Shown here one piece after another: positions 6,309 through 14,211 of a DNA stretch of 35,916 bases; the first letter of the stretch is position 1; every line of letters begins with the position of its first letter. The notes under the pieces are model-generated. The model did no database searches. It was not told the DNA's origin and saw only the letters and a list, made by a program, of their open reading frames with translations. Source of the stretch: a bacterium (GTDB lineage Bacteria; Patescibacteriota; Minisyncoccia; UBA6257; UBA9933); the NCBI GenBank assembly GCA_030693235.1, contig JAUYBE010000016.1, positions 1 through 35,916 on the forward strand. Reading direction: 5' to 3'. The translations under genes were made by a program, and so were the position numbers.

Positions 6309-7709
6309 ATGATTAAACTCTACGACACTCTTTCTCGGAAAAAACAGATTTTCAGGCCGCTTAGCAATAAAGCGGTTAAAATTTATGCTTGCGGGCCGAC
6401 GGTTTACGATTTTGCCCATATCGGCAATCTTCGGACTTATATTTTTGAGGATATTCTGCGCCGGACGCTTGAATATAACGGCTATAAAATAAAACAAGTG
6501 ATGAACATCACCGATGTTGAAGATAAAATCATTAAAAAAGCCAAAGCCGAGAAAAAAGATATTTTTGAAATTACAAAACCGTATACAAAAATTTTCTTTG
6601 GCGACCTTAAAAAATTAAACATTGAAAAATCCGAATTTTATCCCAAAGCCACCGAGCACATCAAAGAGATGGTCTGCTTGATTAAAAAATTAATCGCCAA
6701 GGGATTTGCTTATCGCGGCGAGGACGGCTCAATATATTTCAGTATTTCGAAATTTCGAAATTACGGCGAACTTTCCAGACTTAAAAAAAGAGAGTTGAAA
6801 ATCGGAGTCAGAATTGAGGCTGATGAATATAATAAAAATCAAGCGCAGGATTTTGTTTTGTGGAAAATGGCGAAAGTCGGCGAACCGTCTTGGCCAAGCC
6901 CGTGGGGATGGGGCCGGCCGGGCTGGCATATTGAATGTTCGGCGATGAGTATGAAATATCTCGGCGAAACATTGGACATTCATACCGGCGCCGTTGATTT
7001 GATTTTCCCCCATCACGAAAACGAAATCGCCCAATCCGAAGCCGCCACCGGAAAAAAATTCGTCAAATACTGGCTGCATAGCGAACATCTTTTGGTTAAT
7101 AACCAGAAAATGTCAAAATCGCTCGGCAATATTTTCACGCTCCACGATATTGAAAGAAAAAGTTTTAATCCCCTCGCCTTCCGATATCTAATTCTAACGA
7201 CCCACTATCGTTCAAAACTGAATTTCACTTGGGAATCGCTTGAGGCGGCGCAAAACGCCTTGAATAAACTCTACAAGATTGCTTCGGCTTCGCCTCGCAA
7301 TGACAGGGCGGAAAACGAGAAAAGAAAAAAATTCTACTCTTACGAAGTTCAACTTTGCAAGAGGACATCAGATATCCAAAAATACGAAAATCAGTTTCTG
7401 GCCGCCATTAACGACGATTTAAATATGCCGAAAGCGTTAGTCGTTGTCTGGCAAATTGTCAAAGACGATAATCTCGTTCCAAGCGCCAAAAAACGCCTGC
7501 TTCTTAAATTTGACAATGTTTTAGGCCTTGAATTAAACAAAATTAAACCCTTAAAAATCCCGCAAAAAATCAAGCGATTGGCGGCTCAACGGGAGAAATT
7601 AAGAATTAATAAACAGTTTATTCAAGCCGACGCCTTGCGAAAGAAAATAGAAGAATTAGGATACGAGATAGAAGACGCGCCGCAAGGACCAAAAGTCCTG
7701 CGGAATTGA
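6309..7709 (+). CDS. cysS: Cysteinyl-tRNA synthetase
   Basis: Class I synthetase charging tRNA-Cys. The 466 residues carry HIGN at 37-40, the zinc-ligand Cys28 in YACGPTVYDFAHIGN, the zinc-site motif GWHIECSAM (about 209-217), FPHHENE (about 236-242) and KMSKS at about 267-271. The C-terminal half has the DALR-type helical anticodon domain and a short tail. I start at the ATG at 6309 because the family normally begins with a few residues before LYDTLSRKK; the open frame upstream to 6138 has no family similarity and overlaps the opposite-strand micro-gene. Near residues 324-333 a dispersed repeat (7278-7306) is read in frame between the catalytic and anticodon-binding parts. Confidence 0.97.
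   Translation: MIKLYDTLSRKKQIFRPLSNKAVKIYACGPTVYDFAHIGNLRTYIFEDILRRTLEYNGYKIKQVMNITDVEDKIIKKAKAEKKDIFEITKPYTKIFFGDLKKLNIEKSEFYPKATEHIKEMVCLIKKLIAKGFAYRGEDGSIYFSISKFRNYGELSRLKKRELKIGVRIEADEYNKNQAQDFVLWKMAKVGEPSWPSPWGWGRPGWHIECSAMSMKYLGETLDIHTGAVDLIFPHHENEIAQSEAATGKKFVKYWLHSEHLLVNNQKMSKSLGNIFTLHDIERKSFNPLAFRYLILTTHYRSKLNFTWESLEAAQNALNKLYKIASASPRNDRAENEKRKKFYSYEVQLCKRTSDIQKYENQFLAAINDDLNMPKALVVVWQIVKDDNLVPSAKKRLLLKFDNVLGLELNKIKPLKIPQKIKRLAAQREKLRINKQFIQADALRKKIEELGYEIEDAPQGPKVLRN
7278..7306 (+). repeat. Dispersed inverted repeat read in frame in cysS
   Basis: Starts with GATTGCTTCGG and ends with CTCGCAATGACAG, so ATTGC and GCAAT form complementary ends. This is the style of short repeat scattered through many bacterial genomes. 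It adds about ten residues (IASASPRNDR) to a linker in CysS. Confidence 0.6.
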
Positions 7710-7777
7710 CCTAATTAATCTAATTTCTAAATAATGACCCAAGCCCCAAAATTTATTAGAAATTAGGTTAATTAGAA
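7710..7777. repeat. Mirrored word hairpin between cysS and dnaB
   Basis: The left arm 7710-7734 (units such as CTAATTAAT and CTAATTTCT, 9 bases apart) is matched by an inverted arm at 7752-7777 containing AGAAATTAGGTTAATTAG. The loop holds TAATGACCCAA. The array at 32993-33126 uses related words, and its centre contains TTGGTCATTA, the complement of a similar loop core. Confidence 0.75.
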
Positions 7778-7790
7778 ATTTAAGATTTTT

Positions 7791-9149
7791 ATGAATAAAA
7801 ATCTCAAGCTTCCCCCACAAGACATTGAAGCCGAGCGCTCGGTTTTAGGAGCGCTGATGCTGGACAAAAACGCCATTATTCGGGTGGCGGATTTGATTAT
7901 GCCTCATGACTTTTATCAGCCGGCGCATATAAAAATATTTGAAGCGATTTTTGAACTTTTTGAAAAAAACGAGCCGATTGATATTTTAAGCGTCACTAAA
8001 AAATTAAAAGACAAGAATCTATTGACGGATATCGGCGGCTCAAGTTATTTAACAGATTTGATCAATTCCGTTCCGACCGCCAGCCATATTTCTTATTACG
8101 CGAAAATCGTCAGCCAGAAAAAAACGCTTCGCGACCTCATAAGCGCTTCAACCGAAATCAATGAAAAAGTTTTTGACACCAGCGAAGACCCGGAAGACCT
8201 TCTTGACGATATCGAACAGAAAATTTTTTCAATCAGCCAAAAATCCCGACCGCAGAAATTCATTCCCATCAAAGATGAACTGAAAGCCGCCTACGAAAGA
8301 ATTGAAAAACTTCATCAAGGAGAAAGAGGGTTGAGAGGCGTAACCACCGGCTTTGACGAACTTGATAATTATTTATCCGGACTTCAAAAATCGGATTTGA
8401 TTATTTTAGGCGCCCGGCCATCGCTCGGCAAAACCGCTCTTTGTTTGGATATTGCCAAAAACGCGGCGATTAAAACCGGTATACCGGTTGGAATTTTTTC
8501 TTTGGAAATGTCCAAAGACCAGGTTATTGACCGATTGATCGCTTCCGAAGCCCAAGTGGCGCTTTGGAAATTGCGCACCGGCCGACTCACCGACGCGATT
8601 GAATTTGAAATGATTCAGGAATCATTGGACCGACTTTCCAAGGCTAAGATTTTTATCGATGACACGCCTTCGGCGAATATTATTCAAATCCGTTCAATGG
8701 CGCGCCGACTGCAAGCCGAACACGGCCTGGGATTATTGATTGTTGATTATATTCAATTGATTCAGCCAAGAAACCATCATAATGACAATATGGTCAGCGC
8801 TATGACTGAAGTCAGTCGGGGGCTTAAAGGTCTAGCCCGAGAACTGGAAGTGCCGGTTTTGGCGGCAGCCCAACTTTCAAGAGCGGTTGAACAAAGAGAT
8901 ATAAAAATTCCGAGACTGTCGGACCTTCGCGAATCAGGGTCGCTAGAACAGGATTCCGATGTTGTGCTTTTTATTTATCGCAAAGACCGCGACAGACTCG
9001 ACCCGTCAGCCGAAGAACAAAACACCGCGGAAATTATCATTGCCAAACACCGCAACGGCCCATTGGCGACAGTTAAATTAAAATTTGATTCGGAAAAAGT
9101 CAGTTTTAGAAGCATTGATAAATTGCATTCCGAAACATCCGCTCTATAA
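7791..9149 (+). CDS. dnaB: Replicative DNA helicase DnaB
   Basis: Hexameric 5'-3' helicase that unwinds the replication fork and contacts primase. The 452 residues match the usual length: an N-terminal helical domain (about 7-110), a linker, and a RecA-like motor. The motor has Walker A GARPSLGKTA (207-216), Walker B LLIVDYIQL near 318, and later motifs AAAQLSRAVEQR and LRESGSLEQDSDVV. No intein is present. The start ATG is followed by a typical LPPQDIEAERSVLGALML sequence, which supports it. The last six bases overlap the convergent antiporter gene, so no separate terminator exists between them. Confidence 0.98.
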   Translation: MNKNLKLPPQDIEAERSVLGALMLDKNAIIRVADLIMPHDFYQPAHIKIFEAIFELFEKNEPIDILSVTKKLKDKNLLTDIGGSSYLTDLINSVPTASHISYYAKIVSQKKTLRDLISASTEINEKVFDTSEDPEDLLDDIEQKIFSISQKSRPQKFIPIKDELKAAYERIEKLHQGERGLRGVTTGFDELDNYLSGLQKSDLIILGARPSLGKTALCLDIAKNAAIKTGIPVGIFSLEMSKDQVIDRLIASEAQVALWKLRTGRLTDAIEFEMIQESLDRLSKAKIFIDDTPSANIIQIRSMARRLQAEHGLGLLIVDYIQLIQPRNHHNDNMVSAMTEVSRGLKGLARELEVPVLAAAQLSRAVEQRDIKIPRLSDLRESGSLEQDSDVVLFIYRKDRDRLDPSAEEQNTAEIIIAKHRNGPLATVKLKFDSEKVSFRSIDKLHSETSAL

Positions 9150-10166
9150 AAATATTTGAGTAATTATAAATAAAATAGAAATGCCGACTAAGACCAACCC
9201 TTCTTTTCGGCTGATGGCGCCGCGGGTTTGTAAAAAAAAATTAGCCAAAAAAAGCGCCAAAATCATAAAAACCGCCGCGATTAAAAAAGCGGAAGGTTCG
9301 GAAATTTCAATCGGACTAATCAAGGCCACCACTCCTAAAATCCAGGTGGAATTAAAAGCGGTCGCTCCAAATAAATTACCCAAAGACAGCTCGCCTTTTT
9401 TTAACAAAGCCGCGCGAATGCCAAAAGACAACTCCGGCAAAGTAGTCCCCAAAGCGATTATTAAAGCGCCTACCAAAAATTGAGACATTCCGATTTTAAC
9501 CGAAATGTTTTTCGCGCCTTCAATAATCAAATAAGCGGAAAATAATAAAAATCCAGCCGCCGCCAAAAAAATAAAAAGGTTTTTTAGAAAGCTTTTCCAT
9601 TCTTGAAAAATTAAACGATTAGGATGAACGCCGGCGCTAATAATATCGCCATGAGGATGAAAATGAGACAACCAAAAACTTTTTCCATGATTAAAAATTT
9701 CTTTTAAATGAAAAAGTCTTAGCAGATTCGCGAAAAAGAGCGCGATCAAAATTAAGCCGTCAAAACGAGAAAGTTTTAAATCAATCAACAAAATCAAAGG
9801 AGAAATTCCTAAAAGAAACGTAAACCAATGATGAAAAATGATGGTTCCTTTAGGCTGATGATGAATAATCAATCGTCCGGAAATTAAAGCCACCAAGCCA
9901 AGAACCAAGCCAATAGTCAAAATGTTGGCGCCCAAAATATTCCCCAAAGAAATTAACGATTCTTTTCTAAAAGCGGCGTTAACGCCGATGGCGAACTCCG
10001 GCAGAGTCGTGGCAAAAGCCATTAAAATAAAAGAAAGAGTGAATTCGGAAACTTTTAAAAAATGAGCTATTCCAACCAATGAACGGACAATATAAACTCC
10101 TGAACGAATAAGAATAAACATTCCGACGGCGATTAAAAGAAAATTAAAAGCAAGTTCGTAAGTCAT
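9144..10166 (-). CDS. CaCA-family sodium/calcium exchanger-like antiporter
   Basis: Membrane antiporter of the calcium:cation exchanger superfamily. The 340 residues contain about ten hydrophobic segments and the two inverted alpha repeats that line the ion path. ATTLPEFAIGVNAA lies near residue 52 with GNILGANI following (alpha-1), and GTTLPELSFGIRAALL near 240 with GNLFGATAFN following (alpha-2). The Glu in each TLPE is the usual cation ligand. A hydrophilic loop (about 155-195) between the halves has several His residues. Substrate (Ca2+/Na+ or Ca2+/H+) cannot be told from sequence. It stands alone, converging on dnaB and divergent from the sigma-like regulator gene. Confidence 0.93.
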   Translation of the reverse strand: MTYELAFNFLLIAVGMFILIRSGVYIVRSLVGIAHFLKVSEFTLSFILMAFATTLPEFAIGVNAAFRKESLISLGNILGANILTIGLVLGLVALISGRLIIHHQPKGTIIFHHWFTFLLGISPLILLIDLKLSRFDGLILIALFFANLLRLFHLKEIFNHGKSFWLSHFHPHGDIISAGVHPNRLIFQEWKSFLKNLFIFLAAAGFLLFSAYLIIEGAKNISVKIGMSQFLVGALIIALGTTLPELSFGIRAALLKKGELSLGNLFGATAFNSTWILGVVALISPIEISEPSAFLIAAVFMILALFLANFFLQTRGAISRKEGLVLVGISILFIITQIFL

Positions 10167-10226
10167 TTTATTTACATATAATTATAGTATTCCTTTTCTA
10201 ATTTTTCAAATTTCTTATCCCGGCCA

Positions 10227-10255
10227 TTGACAATAATAAGAAGTTTAAGTATTCT
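10227..10255 (+). promoter_or_regulatory. Promoter of the sigma-region-4/HARE-HTH gene
   Basis: A perfect -35 TTGACA (10227-10232), a 17-base spacer and -10 TATTCT (10250-10255). Transcription would start near 10262, about four bases before the ATG at 10266. This supports that start over the in-frame ATG at 10227, which overlaps the -35 itself. Confidence 0.75.
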
Positions 10256-10265
10256 AATTATTATT

Positions 10266-11294
10266 ATGTTAAGCGCGACCATAGACAATCTTATTCGAGA
10301 CTTAAAATCTCGGCAACAAGACGTTTTAATCAACCGCTTCGGTTTGGACGACGGCAAGAAAAAAACCTTGGCGAGCATCGGCAAAAAATACAACCTTACT
10401 AGGGAACGAGTCAGGCAAATTGAAGAAGAGGCTTTAAGAACGATTCAAAATCATATCGACGAAAAAGAAAAATCAATCAAAGAAATCAAAGGATTGATCG
10501 CCGGCCACTTGGAAACTCTTGGCGGACTGCGGCGAGATAATTTACTTCTTCTGGAACTTAAACATATTTTAAAAGATAACGACCTCCATCATTGGCATTT
10601 AAGATTTTTTTCAGAAATTACCGGCCAACCCCTATATCATTCCGGAAACAATAATTTCCATAATTTTTGGTATTTGGACAAAAAGGCTATCCAGCTCGCC
10701 GACCGCTTTACTTCTCAACTTAAAAAATTGATCCTTGATAAAAAAGAAGAGATAATTATTCACGGCCGATTTCATGATTATTTTATCAAGGTTATTAACA
10801 CTCATCGCCTGTCTGATTTGGTTGGCCTAAACTATCTTTCGGTTTCGCGAAAATTCGGCATTAATCCATTCGACGATTTGGGCTTAAGCCATTGGGAAGA
10901 AATCACTCCTAAGACAGTCAGGGGCAAGACTTATTTAATTCTCAAAAAACACGGCGGCCCTTTGCATTTCAAAGATATCGCCGAAGCAATCAATAGGATT
11001 AACGCCGGCAAGCGTCCGGCTCTGCCCCAAACCGTCCACAACGAATTAATTAAAAACCAACGTTTTGTCCTGGTTGGCAGAGGAATTTACGGACTCGTAG
11101 AACACGGCTTCAAACCGGGCGTGGCTCAAGAAGTCATTCGCCGAACTTTAAAAGAAAAAGGTCCTCTTCATTTAAAAGACATACTCAATGAGGTTTCAAA
11201 ACAGCGTACGCTTAAAGAAAACACTGTCGTTTTAAATCTCCAAAACAAAAAGTATTTTAAAAAACTGGCGGACGGAAAATACGCCGCTAAGTAA
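10266..11294 (+). CDS. Sigma-70 region 4-like HTH protein with C-terminal HARE-HTH winged helices
   Basis: A 342-residue DNA-binding protein. The N terminus (about 10-62) reads like sigma-70 region 4: RQQDVLINRFGLDDG, then TLASIGKKYNLTRERVRQIE, the helix-turn-helix that binds -35 DNA. Sigma regions 1-3 are absent. A central part (about 70-215) is unassigned. The end holds two winged-helix modules (about 218-280 and 283-342), each with GPLHFKDIAEAI or GPLHLKDILNEV, as in the HARE-HTH/RNA polymerase delta fold. It therefore looks like a transcription regulator that touches RNA polymerase or the -35 region rather than a full sigma factor. The start is fixed by the promoter just upstream. It is the first gene of the plus-strand run to ndk, though array 11298-11365 follows. 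Confidence 0.85.
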   Translation: MLSATIDNLIRDLKSRQQDVLINRFGLDDGKKKTLASIGKKYNLTRERVRQIEEEALRTIQNHIDEKEKSIKEIKGLIAGHLETLGGLRRDNLLLLELKHILKDNDLHHWHLRFFSEITGQPLYHSGNNNFHNFWYLDKKAIQLADRFTSQLKKLILDKKEEIIIHGRFHDYFIKVINTHRLSDLVGLNYLSVSRKFGINPFDDLGLSHWEEITPKTVRGKTYLILKKHGGPLHFKDIAEAINRINAGKRPALPQTVHNELIKNQRFVLVGRGIYGLVEHGFKPGVAQEVIRRTLKEKGPLHLKDILNEVSKQRTLKENTVVLNLQNKKYFKKLADGKYAAK

Positions 11295-11297
11295 AAC

Positions 11298-11365
11298 CAT
11301 TGACCTTTAGCAGTTGACCGTTGACAAGCCGTCAAAAGTCAAAAGTTAAAAGTTAAAAATTAAAG
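11298..11365. repeat. Mirrored heptamer array (xxTTGAC arm, GTCAAAA arm)
   Basis: The left arm has 7-base units at 11298, 11305, 11312 and 11319, three of them ending in TTGAC. Five bases later the right arm has units at 11331, 11338, 11345, 11352 and 11359, GTCAAAA grading to GTTAAAA. The last base of the array is the G of the next gene's GTG start, so the array fills almost all of the gap. Confidence 0.85.
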
Positions 11366-12666
11366 TGGATATTTTCCTTGGTGTTATTGACAGTATTATT
11401 AGAGTAGTAGAAATTACTTGGTGGATAATTCTACCAATTTTTCTTTTCCCTCTTTTTTGGAATTTGCGGCTGATTTATCTTCGAACTCGTTTTATCAACA
11501 GCATTGAGTGGACAATGCTGGAAGTTAAAGTTCCCAAAGAAATTTTTAAAACTCCGAAAGCGATGGAGCAAATTTTTGCGGAAGCTTATGCCAGTTATTC
11601 TTATGGAATTGAATTTATTGTTAAATATCTGGAAGGAAAAATAGAGTCCTGGTTTTCTTTTGAATTGGTCGGTTCCAATGGAGGAGTTTATTTTTATATC
11701 CGCACTCCTTCAAAATATCGCAATTTAATTGAATCGGCGATTTACGCCCAATACCCTGAAGCTGAAATTCATCAAGCCGAGGATTATCTTGACCTTTTGC
11801 CGTCAATTTTGCCGAATAAGATTTATGATGTTTGGGGAACTGAGATTATTTTGGCAAAAGAAAATTATTATCCGATCAGAACTTATTCTTATTTTGAAGA
11901 ACCTGTTGACGAAAGAAGGCTTGATTCAATCGCGGCGATCACCGAAGTAATGTCTAATTTAAAAACCGACGAGTGGCTTTTATTGCAGATTTTAATCAGT
12001 CCGACCGGCGCGTTAACCGGCAACGACTGGCAAAAAGAAGGCCAGGAAAAAATAAACGAACTTTCCGGCAAAAAAACCGAGAAGGGAAAAAAGGGCTGGG
12101 GCGGCGCTTTGTACGACTGGTTGAGAAATTTATCTTTCGCGGCGGTTAAATACCCTGATTGGCCCGGCCAAAAAGAAGAAAAAATCGCCCTTATGAAATT
12201 TTTAAATCCTTATGAACAGGATGTTGTTAAAGCGCTGGGTGCTAAAATTTCCAAATTGGGTTTTGAAACTGTTTTGCGGCTTGTTTATTTAGACAGGCAG
12301 GACAGTTTTACTCCGGCTAATTTTTCGGCGGCCATGGGCGCTCTTCATCAATTAAACACGGCGAATCTTAACTCTTTCAAACCGCATCCTTTTTTAAAGT
12401 CATGGATTAAAAATAATTGGTTCACTAAAATATTTCCCAGATATAAATCATTAAAAATGCTTTATCGGAAAAGAAGACTTTTTAAATATTGCCGGCAGAG
12501 GAGATTCGGCCAATATAACAAGACCAGACCGGAAAAATTTTCAATTTTAAGCACTGAAGAGTTGGCTACTGTTTATCATTTCCCGGCAATTGCGGTTAAA
12601 GCGCCGAGATTACGGGTAGTTGAAGCCAAAAAAGGAGGCCCGCCGGCAGGACTGCCGATTGAGTAG
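11365..12666 (+). CDS. Membrane-anchored partner protein of the downstream ATPase, unknown family
   Basis: 433 residues. One strong N-terminal membrane segment (about 14-36, rich in Trp/Ile/Phe) is followed by a long soluble part with a beta-rich region (about 60-200: YSYGIEFIVKYLEGKIESWF, GGVYFYIRTPSKYRNLIE), a charged linker with Lys/Gly near 235-250, and a basic C terminus near 360-390. The start is a GTG at 11365; no better ATG lies near. I recall such proteins being encoded next to HerA/TraD-like ATPases in CPR bacteria and archaea, but I cannot name the family surely. The following ATPase gene lies behind one 7-base word array. A joint membrane complex for DNA or protein movement is plausible inference. 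Confidence 0.8.
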   Translation: MDIFLGVIDSIIRVVEITWWIILPIFLFPLFWNLRLIYLRTRFINSIEWTMLEVKVPKEIFKTPKAMEQIFAEAYASYSYGIEFIVKYLEGKIESWFSFELVGSNGGVYFYIRTPSKYRNLIESAIYAQYPEAEIHQAEDYLDLLPSILPNKIYDVWGTEIILAKENYYPIRTYSYFEEPVDERRLDSIAAITEVMSNLKTDEWLLLQILISPTGALTGNDWQKEGQEKINELSGKKTEKGKKGWGGALYDWLRNLSFAAVKYPDWPGQKEEKIALMKFLNPYEQDVVKALGAKISKLGFETVLRLVYLDRQDSFTPANFSAAMGALHQLNTANLNSFKPHPFLKSWIKNNWFTKIFPRYKSLKMLYRKRRLFKYCRQRRFGQYNKTRPEKFSILSTEELATVYHFPAIAVKAPRLRVVEAKKGGPPAGLPIE

Positions 12667-12730
12667 GTTTTAGGTTATAGGTTTTAGGTTTTAGAACCTA
12701 ACACCTAACACCTAACACCCAACACCTAAA
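12664..12730. repeat. Mirrored heptamer array (TAGGTTT arm, CCTAACA arm)
   Basis: The left arm has 7-base units from 12664 (12664, 12671, 12678, 12685), all TAGGTTT or TAGGTTA. The right arm has units from 12697 every 7 bases, CCTAACA three times then CCCAACA. The first word begins with the TAG stop of the upstream gene and the last ends in the ATG of the next, so the spacer is the array. Related arrays with the same core lie at 34034 and 34671. Confidence 0.9.
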
Positions 12731-14211
12731 TGAACGACGAAATAACATTATTTGGTAAAACAACTTTTAGAAATCAGCAGACCAGGTTCGGCATTAAAAC
12801 CGACGACCGACGCCGGCATATGTATATTATCGGCAAAACCGGCACGGGTAAAACTAATCTCTTGGAAAATATGGCGATCGCCGATATCAAGGCCGGCCGG
12901 GGCGTGGCCGTGGTTGACCCTCACGGCGAATTCGCCGAAAAACTTTTGGATTTTGTGCCGGAAAACCGCATCGACGACGTAATTTATTTTAATCCGGCCG
13001 ATATGAGTCATCCGATCGCTTTTAACCCCTTGGAACAAGTCAATGTTGAATACCGGCATTTGGTAGCTTCGGGTATGATGGGGGTTTTTAAAAAAATCTG
13101 GCCCGATGTCTGGTCGGCGCGAATGGAATATATTCTTAACAATACTTTATTGGCGCTTTTGGAATATCCGGGCTCAACGCTCTTGGGAATAATGAGAATG
13201 CTGGCGGAAAAAGATTACCGCCAAAAAATAGTCAATAACTTGCAGGACCCGATAATAAAAGCTTTCTGGACCAATGAATTCGCCCGTTATACTCAACGCT
13301 TGGAAACCGAAGCCGTCGCCGCCATTCAAAACAAAGTCGGCCAATTCGTCGCCAATCCCATAATCCGCAATATCATCGGTCAAACACATTCAACGATTGA
13401 TATGCAGAAAATAATGGATGAAGGAAAAATTTTAATCATTAATCTTTCTAAGGGAAAAATCGGCGAGGATAATTCCGCGCTTTTAGGCGCGATGATGATT
13501 ACAAAACTGCAATTAGCGGCAATGAACCGAGTGAATTTGCCGATTGAAAAACGCCGCGATTTTTATCTTTATGTCGACGAATTTCAGAATTTTTCAACGG
13601 AATCTTTCGCCAATATTTTATCGGAAGCCAGAAAATACCGCTTGAATTTAATTTTGGCCCATCAGTATATCAGTCAATTAGTTAACGATAGAAACACCAA
13701 AGTGAGAGACGCGGTTTTCGGCAATGTCGGCACGATTGCTTGTTTCAGAATCGGCGCTGACGACGCCGAGTATCTGGAAAGAGAATTTACGCCGGAATTC
13801 GTCGCCCAAGATCTGGTGAATTTGGCCAAATACCATATTTATGTAAAATTGATGATTAACGGCGTGGCTTCCAAACCTTTTTCCGCCCAAACTTTGGAAC
13901 CGGCCAAAGAATTACCGGAATCATTCCGAGACGTTATTATTGAAAATTCCCGAAGCAAATACGCCATGCCGCGTTCAATAGTTGAAGAAAAAATCGCCGG
14001 CGAATGGGTGACGAATGCGGAAGCGATTGAAGATAGGATTAAACGCCGCGAAGAACGGCCATTAGAAAGAGTTTTACAGCCGCAACCTTACAAAGAATCG
14101 CGACCAAAAGAACCGACAGTTGAAGCGGAAACCGTTAAAAAAGAACGCAAAACAATCAATATTGAAGATTTAAAAAAAGCCATTGAAGAATCGCTAAAAA
14201 AGGACGAATGA
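12730..14211 (+). CDS. HerA/TraD-like type IV secretion-type DNA-binding ATPase
   Basis: A 493-residue AAA+/FtsK-HerA-class motor. Walker A GKTGTGKT is at 35-42, a VVDPHGEF motif follows near 63, Walker B YLYVDEF ends with Asp283-Glu284, and the sensor-like LNLILAHQYISQL lies near 305. These are typical of the TraD/TraG/VirD4 coupling proteins and HerA-like translocases. There is no transmembrane segment, so membrane attachment must come through the upstream membrane protein. The C terminus (about 425-493) is highly charged and probably disordered. No relaxase, VirB4 or pilus gene is visible in the window, so conjugation is not supported; a chromosomal DNA or protein translocation role is possible. 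Its TGA stop overlaps the aspS ATG. Confidence 0.9.
   Translation: MNDEITLFGKTTFRNQQTRFGIKTDDRRRHMYIIGKTGTGKTNLLENMAIADIKAGRGVAVVDPHGEFAEKLLDFVPENRIDDVIYFNPADMSHPIAFNPLEQVNVEYRHLVASGMMGVFKKIWPDVWSARMEYILNNTLLALLEYPGSTLLGIMRMLAEKDYRQKIVNNLQDPIIKAFWTNEFARYTQRLETEAVAAIQNKVGQFVANPIIRNIIGQTHSTIDMQKIMDEGKILIINLSKGKIGEDNSALLGAMMITKLQLAAMNRVNLPIEKRRDFYLYVDEFQNFSTESFANILSEARKYRLNLILAHQYISQLVNDRNTKVRDAVFGNVGTIACFRIGADDAEYLEREFTPEFVAQDLVNLAKYHIYVKLMINGVASKPFSAQTLEPAKELPESFRDVIIENSRSKYAMPRSIVEEKIAGEWVTNAEAIEDRIKRREERPLERVLQPQPYKESRPKEPTVEAETVKKERKTINIEDLKKAIEESLKKDE

Noticed and set aside
10227-10265. Upstream ATG (10227) as start of the sigma-like gene
   Set aside because: It overlaps the -35 box of the promoter that drives the gene; the ATG at 10266 begins the conserved region.
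12664-12730. CRISPR array
   Set aside because: Units are 7 bases without unique spacers and are arranged in two opposed arms; no cas genes are present.
12730-14211. Integrated conjugative element
   Set aside because: Only one coupling-type ATPase; no relaxase, integrase, attachment repeats or pilus genes, and housekeeping genes on both sides.
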